Shown: piece by piece, positions 10,234 to 18,536 of the stretch
How the letters are laid out: the number at the start of each line of letters is the position of its first letter
How positions within the stretch are numbered: the stretch's first letter is position 1
DNA from: Streptomyces sp. BK208
GTDB taxonomy: Bacteria; Actinomycetota; Actinomycetes; Streptomycetales; Streptomycetaceae
Length of the DNA stretch: 64,000 nucleotides
Assembly: GCF_004364245.1 (NCBI RefSeq)
Contig: NZ_SOAV01000004.1
Span: 124,001-188,000, forward strand
Direction of reading: 5' to 3'
The notes under the pieces: generated by a model
The model's database searches: none
What the model was told of the DNA's origin: nothing
Seen by the model: the letters and a program-made list of their open reading frames with translations, nothing else
Translations under genes and position numbers: made by a program

Positions 10234-10582
10234 GGAGGCTCCTCGGGTGGGGGGCGGCCGGGCGGGTGCGGGGCCCGGCGCACAGTCTGGACGGCCCATA
10301 CCGTCATGTACAGACCAACTTCGGACGCACTCCGGGGGCACTCCGGGGGCACCCCGCACGTGCTCCGTCCGGCGGCGCCCGGGCCGGGCCGTCCGGCGAT
10401 GCCCGCGCCCGGCCGTCCGGCGGCCTCGCGCGCTCCGTGCGGCACTCCCCGGCCTGCGGGAAGATGCTGGGAGGAGATGGTGGAGCCTTGACGGACCGGC
10501 TCTGTTCGCGGTGGAACGCGGTAGAACAAGGAAGCCGGCATCGAAGGGCGTGCCGCGTCGGACGGCGAAGGCGGGACGTGGG
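10234..10582. other. Divergent intergenic region before the SpoIIE-type phosphatase
   Basis: The 349 bases hold promoters for two divergent genes. Visible elements are a small hairpin GACGG/CCGTC at 10290-10305 nested in GTCTG...CAGAC (10285-10315). An in-frame upstream extension of the phosphatase frame is Pro/Arg-rich and probably not translated. No small gene is supported. Confidence 0.4.
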
Positions 10583-12667
10583 ATGAGTGCAGCGGGGTCT
10601 GCCGGGTTCGGGGGCGAGCCGTCGCCGCGCGGCCCGGTGCGGCCCAGTGGGCTGCTCGACCTGCTGAACGTGGCCTCGATCGTGCTGGACACCGAGGGAC
10701 GGATCGTCCTGTGGAGCCCGCAGGCCGAGGAGCTGTTCGGGTACTCGGCGCCGGAGGCGCTGGGGCAGTACGCGGCCCGCATCATGGTCCACGAACGCCA
10801 CCTCGACCTGGTCGTGAAGCTGTTCGGGGACGTCATGAGGACGGGCCGCAGCTGGGCCGGTGCCTTCCCGGTCCGGCACAAGGACGGCAGCACCCGGCTG
10901 GTCGAGTTCCGCAACATGCGGCTGCTGGACGACCGCGGGGACGTCTACGCCCTCGGACTCGCGGCCGACCAGTCGACGGTGCGCCGGCTGGAGCGGGACG
11001 TGGCCCTGTCCACGCGGGTGGTCACGCAGTCGCCGATCGGTCTGGCCGTCCTCGATCCCGAGCTGCGGTACGTCTCGGTCAACCCGGCTCTGGAGCGGCT
11101 GAACGGCGTCCCCGCCGAGGAGCACCTGGGCCGGACGATCAGTGATCTGCTGCCCCAGGTGGACACCGTCCCGCTGGAGGAGGCGGCGCGCCGGGTGCTG
11201 GAGACCGGGGAGCCGGTCGTCGACCAGCCCGCGACCGGGCGGACCCCCGCGGACCCGGACACGGAGCACGCCTGGTCGGTGTCGCTGTACCGGCTGGAGG
11301 ACGCCCTGGGTGCCGTGCTGGGCGTGGCCATCTCGGTCGTCGACGTCACCGAGCAGTACCGGACGGCGGCCGAGGCGGAGGGCGCGCGGCGCCGGCTGGC
11401 CGCCGTGGCGGACGCGTCCGCCCGGATCGGCACCACGCTGCAGCTGGACCGCACCGCGTTCGAGCTGGCCGACGTGGCCGTGCCCGGCCTCGCCGACATC
11501 GCCGCCGTGGATCTCCTGGACGCCGTGGTGGAGGGCCGGCGCAGCACGCTGGGTCCGGCCGAGTCCGCGGTGATCAAGGCGCTGGCCGTACGCGCGGACG
11601 ATAGTGCCCGGGATGCGCTGCGGGCGGCCGACCAGCCCGGCCGGGTCGCCCGGTACGGACCGGACCGTCTGGTCACCGAGTGCGTGCGCACCGGCCGTCC
11701 GGTGACGGTGCCGCGGGTGACGCCCGAGGACCTGAAACGCATCGCCCGCTCTCCCGAGGCGGCCGAACTGCTGGCCCGGGCGGGCGTGCACTCGTACCTG
11801 GCCGTGCCCCTGATCGCGCGCGGCGAGGTGCTGGGCGCCCTGGACCTGAAGCGGATCGCCAACCCGACGCCGTTCGACGAGGACGACCTGCTGCTGGCCC
11901 GGGAGCTGGCCGCCCGGGCGGCGCTGCAGATCGACAACGCCCGCTGGTACCAGAACGCCCGCGACACCGCGCTCACCCTCCAGCGCAGCCTGCTGCCGAG
12001 CCATCCGCCGGTCACGGGCGGGCTGGAGGTCGCCTCCCGCTACCAGCCGGCCGGGGGCACCAGCGAGGTGGGCGGCGACTGGTTCGACGTGATCGAGCTG
12101 GCGGGCGGCAGGACCGCGCTGGTGGTGGGCGACGTGATGGGCAGCGGCATCACGGCGGCGGCCTCCATGGGGCAGCTGCGCACCGCGACCAACACCCTGG
12201 CCGCCCTGGAGATGGACCCCGCGCTGCTGCTCGGCCACCTGGAGCGGACCACGGCCGGCCTGGACCAGGCCATCGCCACCTGCTTGTACGCCGTCCACGA
12301 CCCGCACCGCCGGCAGTGCCGGATCGCCAACGCCGGGCACCTGCCCCCGATCCGCCTGCGGGCGGGCCGGCCGCCCGAGCTGCTCGACCTGCCCACCGGG
12401 GTGCCGCTCGGGGTGGGCGGTGTCGCCTTCTCCACCACCACCGTCGACCTGGAGCCGGGCGACCGGCTGGTGTTCTACACCGACGGTCTGGTGGAGACGC
12501 GCCGGCAGCCGCTGGACGAGCGGCTGGACGCGCTCCTCGCCCTGCTGGAGGGCCCGGACCGCCCGCTGGAGGAGGTCTGCGACCTGCTGCTGCGCACCCT
12601 GCACGAGCCGGAGAACTCCGACGACGTGGCCCTGCTGATCGCCCGGGCCACGCCGCCGGTGCCGTGA
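10583..12667 (+). CDS. PAS-PAS-GAF-SpoIIE serine/threonine phosphatase
   Basis: A cytosolic sensory phosphatase of about 694 residues. A first PAS domain (about 22-126; SIVLDTEGRIVLWSPQAEELFGYS) and a second (about 146-250; VLDPELRYVSVNPALERLNG) are followed by a GAF domain (about 280-450) and a C-terminal PPM/SpoIIE domain. The latter has GGDWFDVIEL near 496, VGDVMGSG and VFYTDGLVE, the metal-binding acidic residues. In Streptomyces such proteins dephosphorylate anti-anti-sigma factors or act as orphan regulators. There is no C-terminal HATPase kinase domain. ATG 10583 is chosen at the start of family similarity; its ribosome site is weak and an upstream GTG is possible. Confidence 0.9.
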   Translation: MSAAGSAGFGGEPSPRGPVRPSGLLDLLNVASIVLDTEGRIVLWSPQAEELFGYSAPEALGQYAARIMVHERHLDLVVKLFGDVMRTGRSWAGAFPVRHKDGSTRLVEFRNMRLLDDRGDVYALGLAADQSTVRRLERDVALSTRVVTQSPIGLAVLDPELRYVSVNPALERLNGVPAEEHLGRTISDLLPQVDTVPLEEAARRVLETGEPVVDQPATGRTPADPDTEHAWSVSLYRLEDALGAVLGVAISVVDVTEQYRTAAEAEGARRRLAAVADASARIGTTLQLDRTAFELADVAVPGLADIAAVDLLDAVVEGRRSTLGPAESAVIKALAVRADDSARDALRAADQPGRVARYGPDRLVTECVRTGRPVTVPRVTPEDLKRIARSPEAAELLARAGVHSYLAVPLIARGEVLGALDLKRIANPTPFDEDDLLLARELAARAALQIDNARWYQNARDTALTLQRSLLPSHPPVTGGLEVASRYQPAGGTSEVGGDWFDVIELAGGRTALVVGDVMGSGITAAASMGQLRTATNTLAALEMDPALLLGHLERTTAGLDQAIATCLYAVHDPHRRQCRIANAGHLPPIRLRAGRPPELLDLPTGVPLGVGGVAFSTTTVDLEPGDRLVFYTDGLVETRRQPLDERLDALLALLEGPDRPLEEVCDLLLRTLHEPENSDDVALLIARATPPVP

Positions 12668-12727
12668 CCCCCGGTCCCGCCGCGGCAGGCGGCACGGACG
12701 ACCGGCGGCGGTACGCGCCGGAGACGG

Positions 12728-13573
12728 TCAGCCCCGGACGCCGACCACCACGTGGGCGTGCAGCTCGGCGCAGACGGCGAGGCGGGTCGTCAGCCCGGCC
12801 CGGTTGAAGGCGTCGACGGCGTCGGCCGCCTGGCGTTCGCTCGTCTCGACCAGCAGGCAGCCGCCCGGCGCGAGCCAGCCGGGCGCCGCCGACGCGACCC
12901 TGCGCAGCACGTCGAGGCCGTCGGCGCCGCCGTCGAGGGCGACCAGCGGTTCGTGGTCGCGGGCCTCGGCGGGCAGCAGGGCGACCTCGCCGGAGGGGAC
13001 GTACGGCACGTTGGCCGCGAGGATCTCCACCCGGCCGCGCAACGTGCCGGGCAGCGCGTCGAACAGGTCACCTGTGTACACCCGGCCGCCCGCGCCGGCG
13101 AGGTTGCCGCGGGCGCAGCGCACGGCGGCCGGGTCGACGTCGGCGGCGTGCACCTCGGGCCGGTCCAGGGCGGCCGCCAGGGCGGCGCCGACGGCGCCCG
13201 AACCGCAGCACAGGTCGACGACGACGCTCGCGTGCGGAGCGTGGGCCAGGGCCTCGGACACCAGGAACTCGGTGCGCCGGCGGGGCACGAAGACGCCGGG
13301 GGCGACGGTGATGCGCAGGCCGCGGAAGTCGGCCCAGCCGAGGACGAGTTCCAGGGGCAGGCCGGTGACGCGGCCCTCGACCAGTGCGGTGAGTTCCGTG
13401 GCCGTGCGGGCGGTGGTCAGCAGGAGTTCCGCCTCGTCCTCGGCGAAGACGCAGCCGGCGGCGCGCAGCGCGGAGACGACGGAGTCACGCGAGGGGAGGG
13501 ACGCGGAGAAGAGATGCGCGGGAGAAGCGGAGAGAGGCGCCCCGGAGGGCGACGCCGGGAAGGTGGGAGGCAT
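12728..13573 (-). CDS. PrmC/HemK-like putative N5-glutamine methyltransferase
   Basis: The 281-residue protein has the PrmC layout. A helical N-terminal part leads to GLPLELVLGWADFRGLRITVAPGVFVPRRRTE (substrate loop) and the SAM motif VVDLCCGSGAVGAAL. The motif that holds the glutamine side chain in PrmC and HemK is normally NPPY; here it reads NVPYVPSGEVALLPAEARDHEPLVALDGGADGLDVLR, so the first proline is valine. PrmC methylates the GGQ glutamine of release factors. The altered motif and a probable canonical prmC elsewhere make this a paralog with an uncertain target. Confidence 0.8.
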   Translation of the reverse strand: MPPTFPASPSGAPLSASPAHLFSASLPSRDSVVSALRAAGCVFAEDEAELLLTTARTATELTALVEGRVTGLPLELVLGWADFRGLRITVAPGVFVPRRRTEFLVSEALAHAPHASVVVDLCCGSGAVGAALAAALDRPEVHAADVDPAAVRCARGNLAGAGGRVYTGDLFDALPGTLRGRVEILAANVPYVPSGEVALLPAEARDHEPLVALDGGADGLDVLRRVASAAPGWLAPGGCLLVETSERQAADAVDAFNRAGLTTRLAVCAELHAHVVVGVRG

Positions 13574-13833
13574 GGAAGCCGAGAGCCTTTCGGGAACCGA
13601 AGGACGCTCTCCCGGTCACTCGCTCGCGGTGACCGCACTGCCGTGGGAGAAGAGCATCCGGGCCGACACAGCGGTAATCGGTCTCACCTCCCGGTCTCCG
13701 GCGGCCGGGGCGGTCCGCGGCCGCCGGTCACACTACCCCAATGATCAGACGGCGACGACCTCCCTCAAGCGGCCGGTTCACGCGACGTCCGACCAAGTTG
13801 TACTGTGCAACCAGTGCGATGCGAGGAGGATCC

Positions 13834-14355
13834 GTGCCGGCTGCCGAGACACCCGACGAGACGGTCGCAGCCCTCGGCGGACGCCCCGCGGACGCGGCCG
13901 TGGAGACCATTCACCGGGAGATGACGGCCTTCGCCCGCCGGGCCCGCGCCTCGGCGGGGCGCATGCACCCGGAGCTGTCGCTGGTGTCGTACACGCTGCT
14001 CGGGGACCTGGAGGAGCGCGGCGGCCGCCGGGCCACGGACCTGGCCGCCCACTACGCGCTGGACAAGTCCACCGTCAGCCGTCAGGTGTCGGCGCTGGAG
14101 CGCGCCGGGCTGATCGAGCGGCGGGGCGACCCGGACGACCACCGTGTGCAGGTGCTGCACCTGACGGAGGCGGGACGGCGCATCCTGGGCCAGGTCACCG
14201 AGAGCCGGCGGGCCGCCTTCCGGGAGCGGCTCGCGGACTGGCGCGAGGAGGACCTGCTCCGCTTCGCCGCGTATCTGGAGCGGTACAACGCGTGGCCGGG
14301 CGCGCCCCGCGGCGAGGACGAGGACCGGGCACGGCCGCGGGACACGTACGGTTGA
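13834..14355 (+). CDS. MarR-family transcriptional regulator
   Basis: GTG 13834 directly follows a strong GAGGAGGA site. The 173-residue product has the MarR winged helix: LSLVSYTLLGDLEERGGRRATDLAAHYALDKSTVSRQVSALERAGLIERRGDPDDHRVQVLHLTEAGRR. Upstream, 13797-13811 contains GTTG...CAAC arms (GTTGTACTGTGCAAC), a likely autoregulatory operator that shares the TGTGCAAC half-site with the fadH palindrome. It precedes and may control the molybdenum oxidoreductase pair. The ligand is unknown. Confidence 0.9.
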   Translation: MPAAETPDETVAALGGRPADAAVETIHREMTAFARRARASAGRMHPELSLVSYTLLGDLEERGGRRATDLAAHYALDKSTVSRQVSALERAGLIERRGDPDDHRVQVLHLTEAGRRILGQVTESRRAAFRERLADWREEDLLRFAAYLERYNAWPGAPRGEDEDRARPRDTYG

Positions 14356-14421
14356 CGGGTACGCACCGTCGACGGGTACGCGCCTCCGACGGAACGCACG
14401 GACGACGGGTACGCACAGATC
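14354..14421. repeat. Four short direct repeats between marR and the molybdoenzyme gene
   Basis: The motif GACGGGTACGC recurs at 14354, 14371 and 14404, with a degenerate copy at 14388. Spacing is 16-17 bp, about 1.5 helical turns. The array occupies most of the 115-base space between the two genes and could be a regulator-binding array or slippage product. Confidence 0.65.
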
Positions 14422-14470
14422 ACGCCGGTCGCGGGCAGGACCGCCCCGACGGGCCGAAAGGCTCCACCGC

Positions 14471-15076
14471 ATGAACACCACCCGAGGCTTCACCGGGCGC
14501 CCGCGCGCCGCCCGGCCGGGGCTGCCGCCCGGCCAGTACGACGCGGGTGACGACTGGCCCGTGCTCTCCGCCGAGGTCACGCCCGAGATCGCGCCGGCCG
14601 ACTGGACCTTCCGCGTGGGCGGCCTGGTGGCCGGGCCCCGGACCTGGGACCTGGCCGGGGCCCGCGCGCTGCCGGCGTCCGGGTACGCGGGCGACATCCA
14701 CTGCGTGACCGGCTGGTCGAAGTTCGGGGTGCGGTTCGGTGGCGTGTCCCTCGACGCCTTCCTGGACGCGGCGGGGCCGCTGCCGTCCGCCACGCACGCC
14801 GTCGCCCACGCGCACACCGGCTACACCGCGAACCTGCCGCTCGCGGACCTCACCGGCGGGCGCGCCTGGATCGTGTGGGAGTACGACGGCCGGCCGCTGG
14901 CCCCCGAGCACGGCGGCCCGGCCCGGCTGGTCGTTCCCCACCTGTACTTCTGGAAGAGCGTGAAGTGGATCGCCGGTCTGGAGCTCCTCGACCACGACGA
15001 GCCCGGCTTCTGGGAGCAGAACGGGTACCACGCCCGCGGCAATCCCTGGGAGGAGCAGCGGTACTCCGGTGACTGA
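14471..15076 (+). CDS. Molybdopterin-dependent sulfite oxidase-like oxidoreductase
   Basis: The 201 residues form one oxidoreductase molybdopterin domain (sulfite oxidase/YedY fold). DWTFRVGGLV leads into GDIHCVTGWSKFGVRFGGV, whose cysteine C78 is the expected Mo ligand, then VWEYDGRPLAPEHGGPARLVVPHLYFWKSVKWI. There is no Tat signal or haem domain, so the protein is probably cytosolic. Its stop overlaps the start of a ferredoxin-reductase-like gene by 8 bases, which implies that the partner supplies or takes electrons. The substrate is unknown. Confidence 0.9.
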   Translation: MNTTRGFTGRPRAARPGLPPGQYDAGDDWPVLSAEVTPEIAPADWTFRVGGLVAGPRTWDLAGARALPASGYAGDIHCVTGWSKFGVRFGGVSLDAFLDAAGPLPSATHAVAHAHTGYTANLPLADLTGGRAWIVWEYDGRPLAPEHGGPARLVVPHLYFWKSVKWIAGLELLDHDEPGFWEQNGYHARGNPWEEQRYSGD

Positions 15077-15845
15077 GACGGCCACGCACACGGCAGGGGC
15101 TTCCACGCCCCCGGCACGGTTCGCCGTGCCCGGACGCATCGAGGTGAACGGCGCGGTGGCCGGGAGGTGGCAGACGGCCACCCTCACGGAGATCCGCCGT
15201 GAGACGCCCCGTGCCTCGACCTTCCGCCTCGCCGTGCCCGGCTGGGCGGGCCACCTGCCCGGCCAGCACCTGATGCTGCGGCTCACCGCCGAGGACGGCT
15301 ACCGGGCGCAGCGCCACTACTCGCTGGCCTCCGCGCCGGACGAGTCCGGGCACATCGAGCTGACCCTCGACCGCGTGGCCGACGGGGAGGTGTCGGGCTG
15401 GTTCCACACGGTGGCACGGCCCGGTGACGAGATCGAGGTGCGCGGCCCGCTCAGCGGCTTCTTCGCCTGGCCGGGCGACCGGCCCGCCCTGCTCCTGGGC
15501 GCCGGCTCCGGGGTGGTGCCGCTGATGTCGATGGTGCGGCACCACCGGGCGCGGGGCCTGACCGTGCCGCTGCGGCTCCTCGTGTCCGCGCGGAGCCCCG
15601 AGGAGCTGATCTACGCCCGTGAGTACGGCGCGGAGACGACGCCCGTCTTCACCCGCACCGCGCCGGCCGGGACGCCCGTGGGCCGTCTGTCCTCCGCCCA
15701 TCTGGCGCCGCTCCTGGCCGAGCCGCCCGCCGGCGGCTGGGAGGCGTACGTGTGCGGGTCCAACTCCTTCGCGGAACACGCGTCACGGCTCCTCGTGGCG
15801 GCGGGGCAGCCGGTGGACCGGATCCGGATCGAGCGCTTCGGCTGA
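15069..15845 (+). CDS. FAD-dependent ferredoxin reductase-like oxidoreductase
   Basis: A 258-residue NAD(P)H:flavin reductase of the FNR superfamily. The FAD-binding barrel contains RHYSLASAPDESG (the RxYS motif), and the NAD(P) lobe contains LLLGAGSGVVPLMSMVRH, ending with YVCGSNSFAEHASRLL. The 2Fe-2S domain often fused to such proteins is absent. GTG 15069 overlaps the molybdoenzyme stop, so the two are coupled. It is most likely the electron-transfer partner of that enzyme, the arrangement seen in other actinobacteria. Confidence 0.9.
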   Translation: MTETATHTAGASTPPARFAVPGRIEVNGAVAGRWQTATLTEIRRETPRASTFRLAVPGWAGHLPGQHLMLRLTAEDGYRAQRHYSLASAPDESGHIELTLDRVADGEVSGWFHTVARPGDEIEVRGPLSGFFAWPGDRPALLLGAGSGVVPLMSMVRHHRARGLTVPLRLLVSARSPEELIYAREYGAETTPVFTRTAPAGTPVGRLSSAHLAPLLAEPPAGGWEAYVCGSNSFAEHASRLLVAAGQPVDRIRIERFG

Positions 15846-15999
15846 TCCCGCCCGGAACGTGAGCGAGGTCCGCAGGACGGGGTACCTGGCCTGTGCGGGC
15901 ACTCGCACACGTGGCGCGACACGAAGGCGCGGCGGCCTCCCCCGCGTCCCCTGGCCGTCCGTCCGCCCCTCGGGTCGCGGTGAACGCGGGGAGGTCGAC

Positions 16000-16584
16000 A
16001 TGCGAACCCGGGTAGGCGGCCGGCGCCGGCCGCGCAATCCACTGCGGCGCCGGTCGGACGTCGTCGAAGCGTGGACCACGGTGCTGTTCACCCTGTTGCT
16101 GTTCGTGGGCGCGCCGCTGCTCGGGGCCGCCACGGCCTGGTGGGGCTACGGCCAGGCTCAGGCGATCGTCGCCGAGCAGCGGGCGGAGCGGCGGCACGTG
16201 CGCGCCGAGGTGGTCGAGAGGGTCTCGGAGACCCTGCCGACGGGGGAGCTCGGCGGGCAGCACTCGTACCGCGCGACCGTCCACTGGAAGGCGCCGGACG
16301 GCACGCGGGAGAGCACCACGGCACGGGTGCCGTCCGGTGCCCGTGACGGTGACACGGTCGACGTGTGGCTGGACTCCCGCGGCCGGAGCGTGCCGCCGCC
16401 GTCGGACGGTGCCGAGATCTGGCAGCACAGCGCCACCGTCGGCTCGTTCACCGCCATCGGCACGGGGCTCACGGTGTTCCTCGCGCACCGGGCGGTGCGC
16501 GGGGTGGCGCTGCGCCGGCGCATGGCGGAGTGGGACCGCGACTGGGCGCTCACCGAGCCGCAGTGGTCGCACCGCCGGGCCTGA
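16000..16584 (+). CDS. Rv1733c-like two-helix membrane protein
   Basis: ATG 16000 follows GGGGAGG. The 194-residue protein starts with a basic stretch (RRRPRNPLRRRSD). A first transmembrane helix (VLFTLLLFVGAPLLGAATAWWGYG) is followed by an extracytoplasmic domain of about 85 residues (AEVVERVSE...TARVPSGARDGDTVDVWLDSRGR), a second helix (SFTAIGTGLTVFLAHRAV) and a short basic C-tail. This matches the actinobacterial family named after mycobacterial Rv1733c, whose function is unknown. A paralog lies at 62466-63071. Confidence 0.85.
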   Translation: MRTRVGGRRRPRNPLRRRSDVVEAWTTVLFTLLLFVGAPLLGAATAWWGYGQAQAIVAEQRAERRHVRAEVVERVSETLPTGELGGQHSYRATVHWKAPDGTRESTTARVPSGARDGDTVDVWLDSRGRSVPPPSDGAEIWQHSATVGSFTAIGTGLTVFLAHRAVRGVALRRRMAEWDRDWALTEPQWSHRRA

Positions 16585-16696
16585 GCGCCCCGTGCGCGGT
16601 CCCGCCTGCGACCGGACCTGGCGAGCCCTTCGGGCGCTCACGTACGGTGTGATCATCCGCACGGTCTGGCACGACTCCCCGCAAAGGCGGTTCTCG

Positions 16697-17665
16697 ATGG
16701 CCCTGTTCGACCTTCCGCTCGACGAACTCCACGCGTACCGCAGCGCGTCGGCCGAGCCCGAGGACTTCGACGCGTTCTGGGGCAAGACGCTCGCGGAGGC
16801 GCGCGAGCACGACCTGGACGCCCGCTTCGAACCGGTCGAGACGGGGCTGTCCACGGTGCGGGTGTACGACGTGACGTTCGCCGGGTTCGGCGGTCACCCG
16901 GTGAAGGGCTGGCTGACCCTGCCCGCCGCGGCGGACGGGCCGTTGCCGCTGGTGGTGGAGTTCGTCGGGTACGGCGGCGGGCGCGGGCTGCCGCACGAGC
17001 ACCTGCTGTGGGCCTCCTCGGGCCGGGCGCACTTCGTGATGGACACCCGCGGCCAGGGCAGCGCCTGGGGCGGTGGCGGCGGGACGCCGGACCCGGTCGG
17101 CGGCACGCCCGCCTACCCGGGGTTCATGACCCGCGGCCTGGACGCCCCCGAGAACTACTACTACCGCCGGGTCTTCACCGACGCCGTGCGCGCGGTCGAG
17201 GCGGCGCGCTCCCACCCGCTGACCGACGCGACCCGCACGGTCGCGCTGGGCGCCAGCCAGGGCGGCGGCATCACGATAGCGGTGGGCGGTCTGGTGCCGG
17301 ATCTGGTCGCGGTCGCGCCCGACGTGCCGTTCCTGTGCGACTTCCCCCGCGCCACCACGCTCACCGACCGGCATCCCTACCGTGAGGTCGGGCTGTACCT
17401 CAAGACGCACCGCGGCAGGACCGGGGACGCGCTGCGCACGCTGTCGTACTTCGACGGCGTGCACTTCGCGGCGCGGGGCCGGACGCCCGCCCTGTTCTCG
17501 GCCGCCCTGGAGGACCAGACCTGCCCGCCGTCGACCGTTTTCGCCGCGTTCAACGCCTGGACGCACGAGGACAAGAGGATCGAGGTGTACGACTTCAACG
17601 ACCACGAGGGGGGCGGGCCGTTCCAGGAGGCCGCGAAGCTGGGCTGGCTGAGCCGCTACGCCTGA
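16697..17665 (+). CDS. Acetylxylan esterase / cephalosporin-C deacetylase (CE7)
   Basis: The 322 residues match the CE7 alpha/beta hydrolase family, which removes acetyl groups from xylo-oligosaccharides and cephalosporin C. The nucleophile is S187 in LGASQGGG. The acid is the Asp of LEDQTCPPSTVFAAFN and the base is the His of FNDHEGGG near the C-terminus; the RGQGS oxyanion loop is also present. There is no signal peptide, so it acts inside the cell on imported acetylated sugars. That would fit the xylobiose system near 43-49 kb, although the two are far apart. Confidence 0.9.
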   Translation: MALFDLPLDELHAYRSASAEPEDFDAFWGKTLAEAREHDLDARFEPVETGLSTVRVYDVTFAGFGGHPVKGWLTLPAAADGPLPLVVEFVGYGGGRGLPHEHLLWASSGRAHFVMDTRGQGSAWGGGGGTPDPVGGTPAYPGFMTRGLDAPENYYYRRVFTDAVRAVEAARSHPLTDATRTVALGASQGGGITIAVGGLVPDLVAVAPDVPFLCDFPRATTLTDRHPYREVGLYLKTHRGRTGDALRTLSYFDGVHFAARGRTPALFSAALEDQTCPPSTVFAAFNAWTHEDKRIEVYDFNDHEGGGPFQEAAKLGWLSRYA

Positions 17666-17713
17666 GGTCCGTGGGTGGTGTTTCGGCCGATCCGGCGGCC
17701 CGGGCTTCCCAGC

Positions 17714-17725
17714 TGGTTTAGACCA
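17714..17725 (+). promoter_or_regulatory. dre-like operator upstream of the GntR gene
   Basis: TGGTTTAGACCA differs from the DasR/HutC-type core TGGTCTAGACCA at one base and lies 65 bases upstream of the GntR start. A second small palindrome, ACCAATGGT, overlaps it at 17722-17730. GntR/HutC regulators commonly bind TGGT-N4-ACCA sites, so autoregulation is likely; this is inferred from position and sequence. Confidence 0.6.
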
Positions 17726-17789
17726 ATGGTAATTCTGGTGGCGCACCGAGCCCGCGCGGCTACCGTACGTCATCAACAGGAGGCGCGGC

Positions 17790-18536
17790 ATGGCCCGCAC
17801 CACCCCCCACGACCAGTCCCCCGCCGATGTCCGGCCGCCCCTGTACCGGCGGGTGGCGGACCAACTGCTCGGCGAGCTGCGCGACGGGACCGCCCCGCCG
17901 GGCGAACGGCTGCCGGGTGAGCGCCGGCTGGCTGAGCACTTCGGGGTCAGCCGGGAGACCGTGCGCCAGGCGCTGGACGTGCTGCGCCGCGACGGTCTGC
18001 TCACCACCGACCGGCGGGGCAGCCACGTCGCCCTGCCCGGGCCGCCGACCGCGAGCCCGGCACCCCTCGTCTTCCCGGTGGGCGCCCGGGCGGCGGAGCC
18101 CCGTACCGGGGACCGGGCCACCGTCGTCTGGGCGGCGCCGCCTCCCGAGCACGCGACGGCGCTGGGGCTGGTGCCGGGACGGCCGACCCTGATGCACCGC
18201 TTCACGTCTGCGGCGGCCGGAGGAAGCGGCACGCGGACGGCGGTGACATCGTTTTCCGCCGTGGCGCTCGCCGAGGTCGAGGAACTGGCACGCTACCGGG
18301 ACCGCGCCGACGGTGTCGCCTGCGCGCAACTGCGCCGGGCCTACGACTGGATGCGGACGGCGGGCCTGACACTGCACCACCGGGACACCATCACCCTCCA
18401 GCCCGACGCCGCGTCGGTGCGGGTCGTGCGGCGGGTGCACGACCAGTACGCGCGGCCGCTGGAGATCACGGACCTCCTGGTGGACACCCGGCGGGACGCC
18501 CTGGTCTACGAGTTCACCCTGCCGGCGGCCGGCTGA
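17790..18536 (+). CDS. GntR-family (HutC/DasR-type) transcriptional regulator
   Basis: ATG 17790 follows AGGAGG. The 248-residue protein has an N-terminal GntR winged helix (about 13-80; PLYRRVADQLLGELRDGTAPPGERLPGERRLAEHFGVSRETVRQALDVLRRDGLL) and a C-terminal UTRA effector domain (about 95-245) typical of HutC-type sensors of small sugars or amino acids. The dre-like site in its promoter suggests negative autoregulation. No obvious target operon is adjacent; the downstream methyltransferase gene is convergent, with a 23-base overlap of 3' ends. Confidence 0.92.
   Translation: MARTTPHDQSPADVRPPLYRRVADQLLGELRDGTAPPGERLPGERRLAEHFGVSRETVRQALDVLRRDGLLTTDRRGSHVALPGPPTASPAPLVFPVGARAAEPRTGDRATVVWAAPPPEHATALGLVPGRPTLMHRFTSAAAGGSGTRTAVTSFSAVALAEVEELARYRDRADGVACAQLRRAYDWMRTAGLTLHHRDTITLQPDAASVRVVRRVHDQYARPLEITDLLVDTRRDALVYEFTLPAAG

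Noticed and set aside
17666..18536. Assigning the GntR gene as dasR itself
   Set aside because: The family and operator type fit, but the usual dasABC/nag neighbours are absent and specificity cannot be read from the sequence alone.
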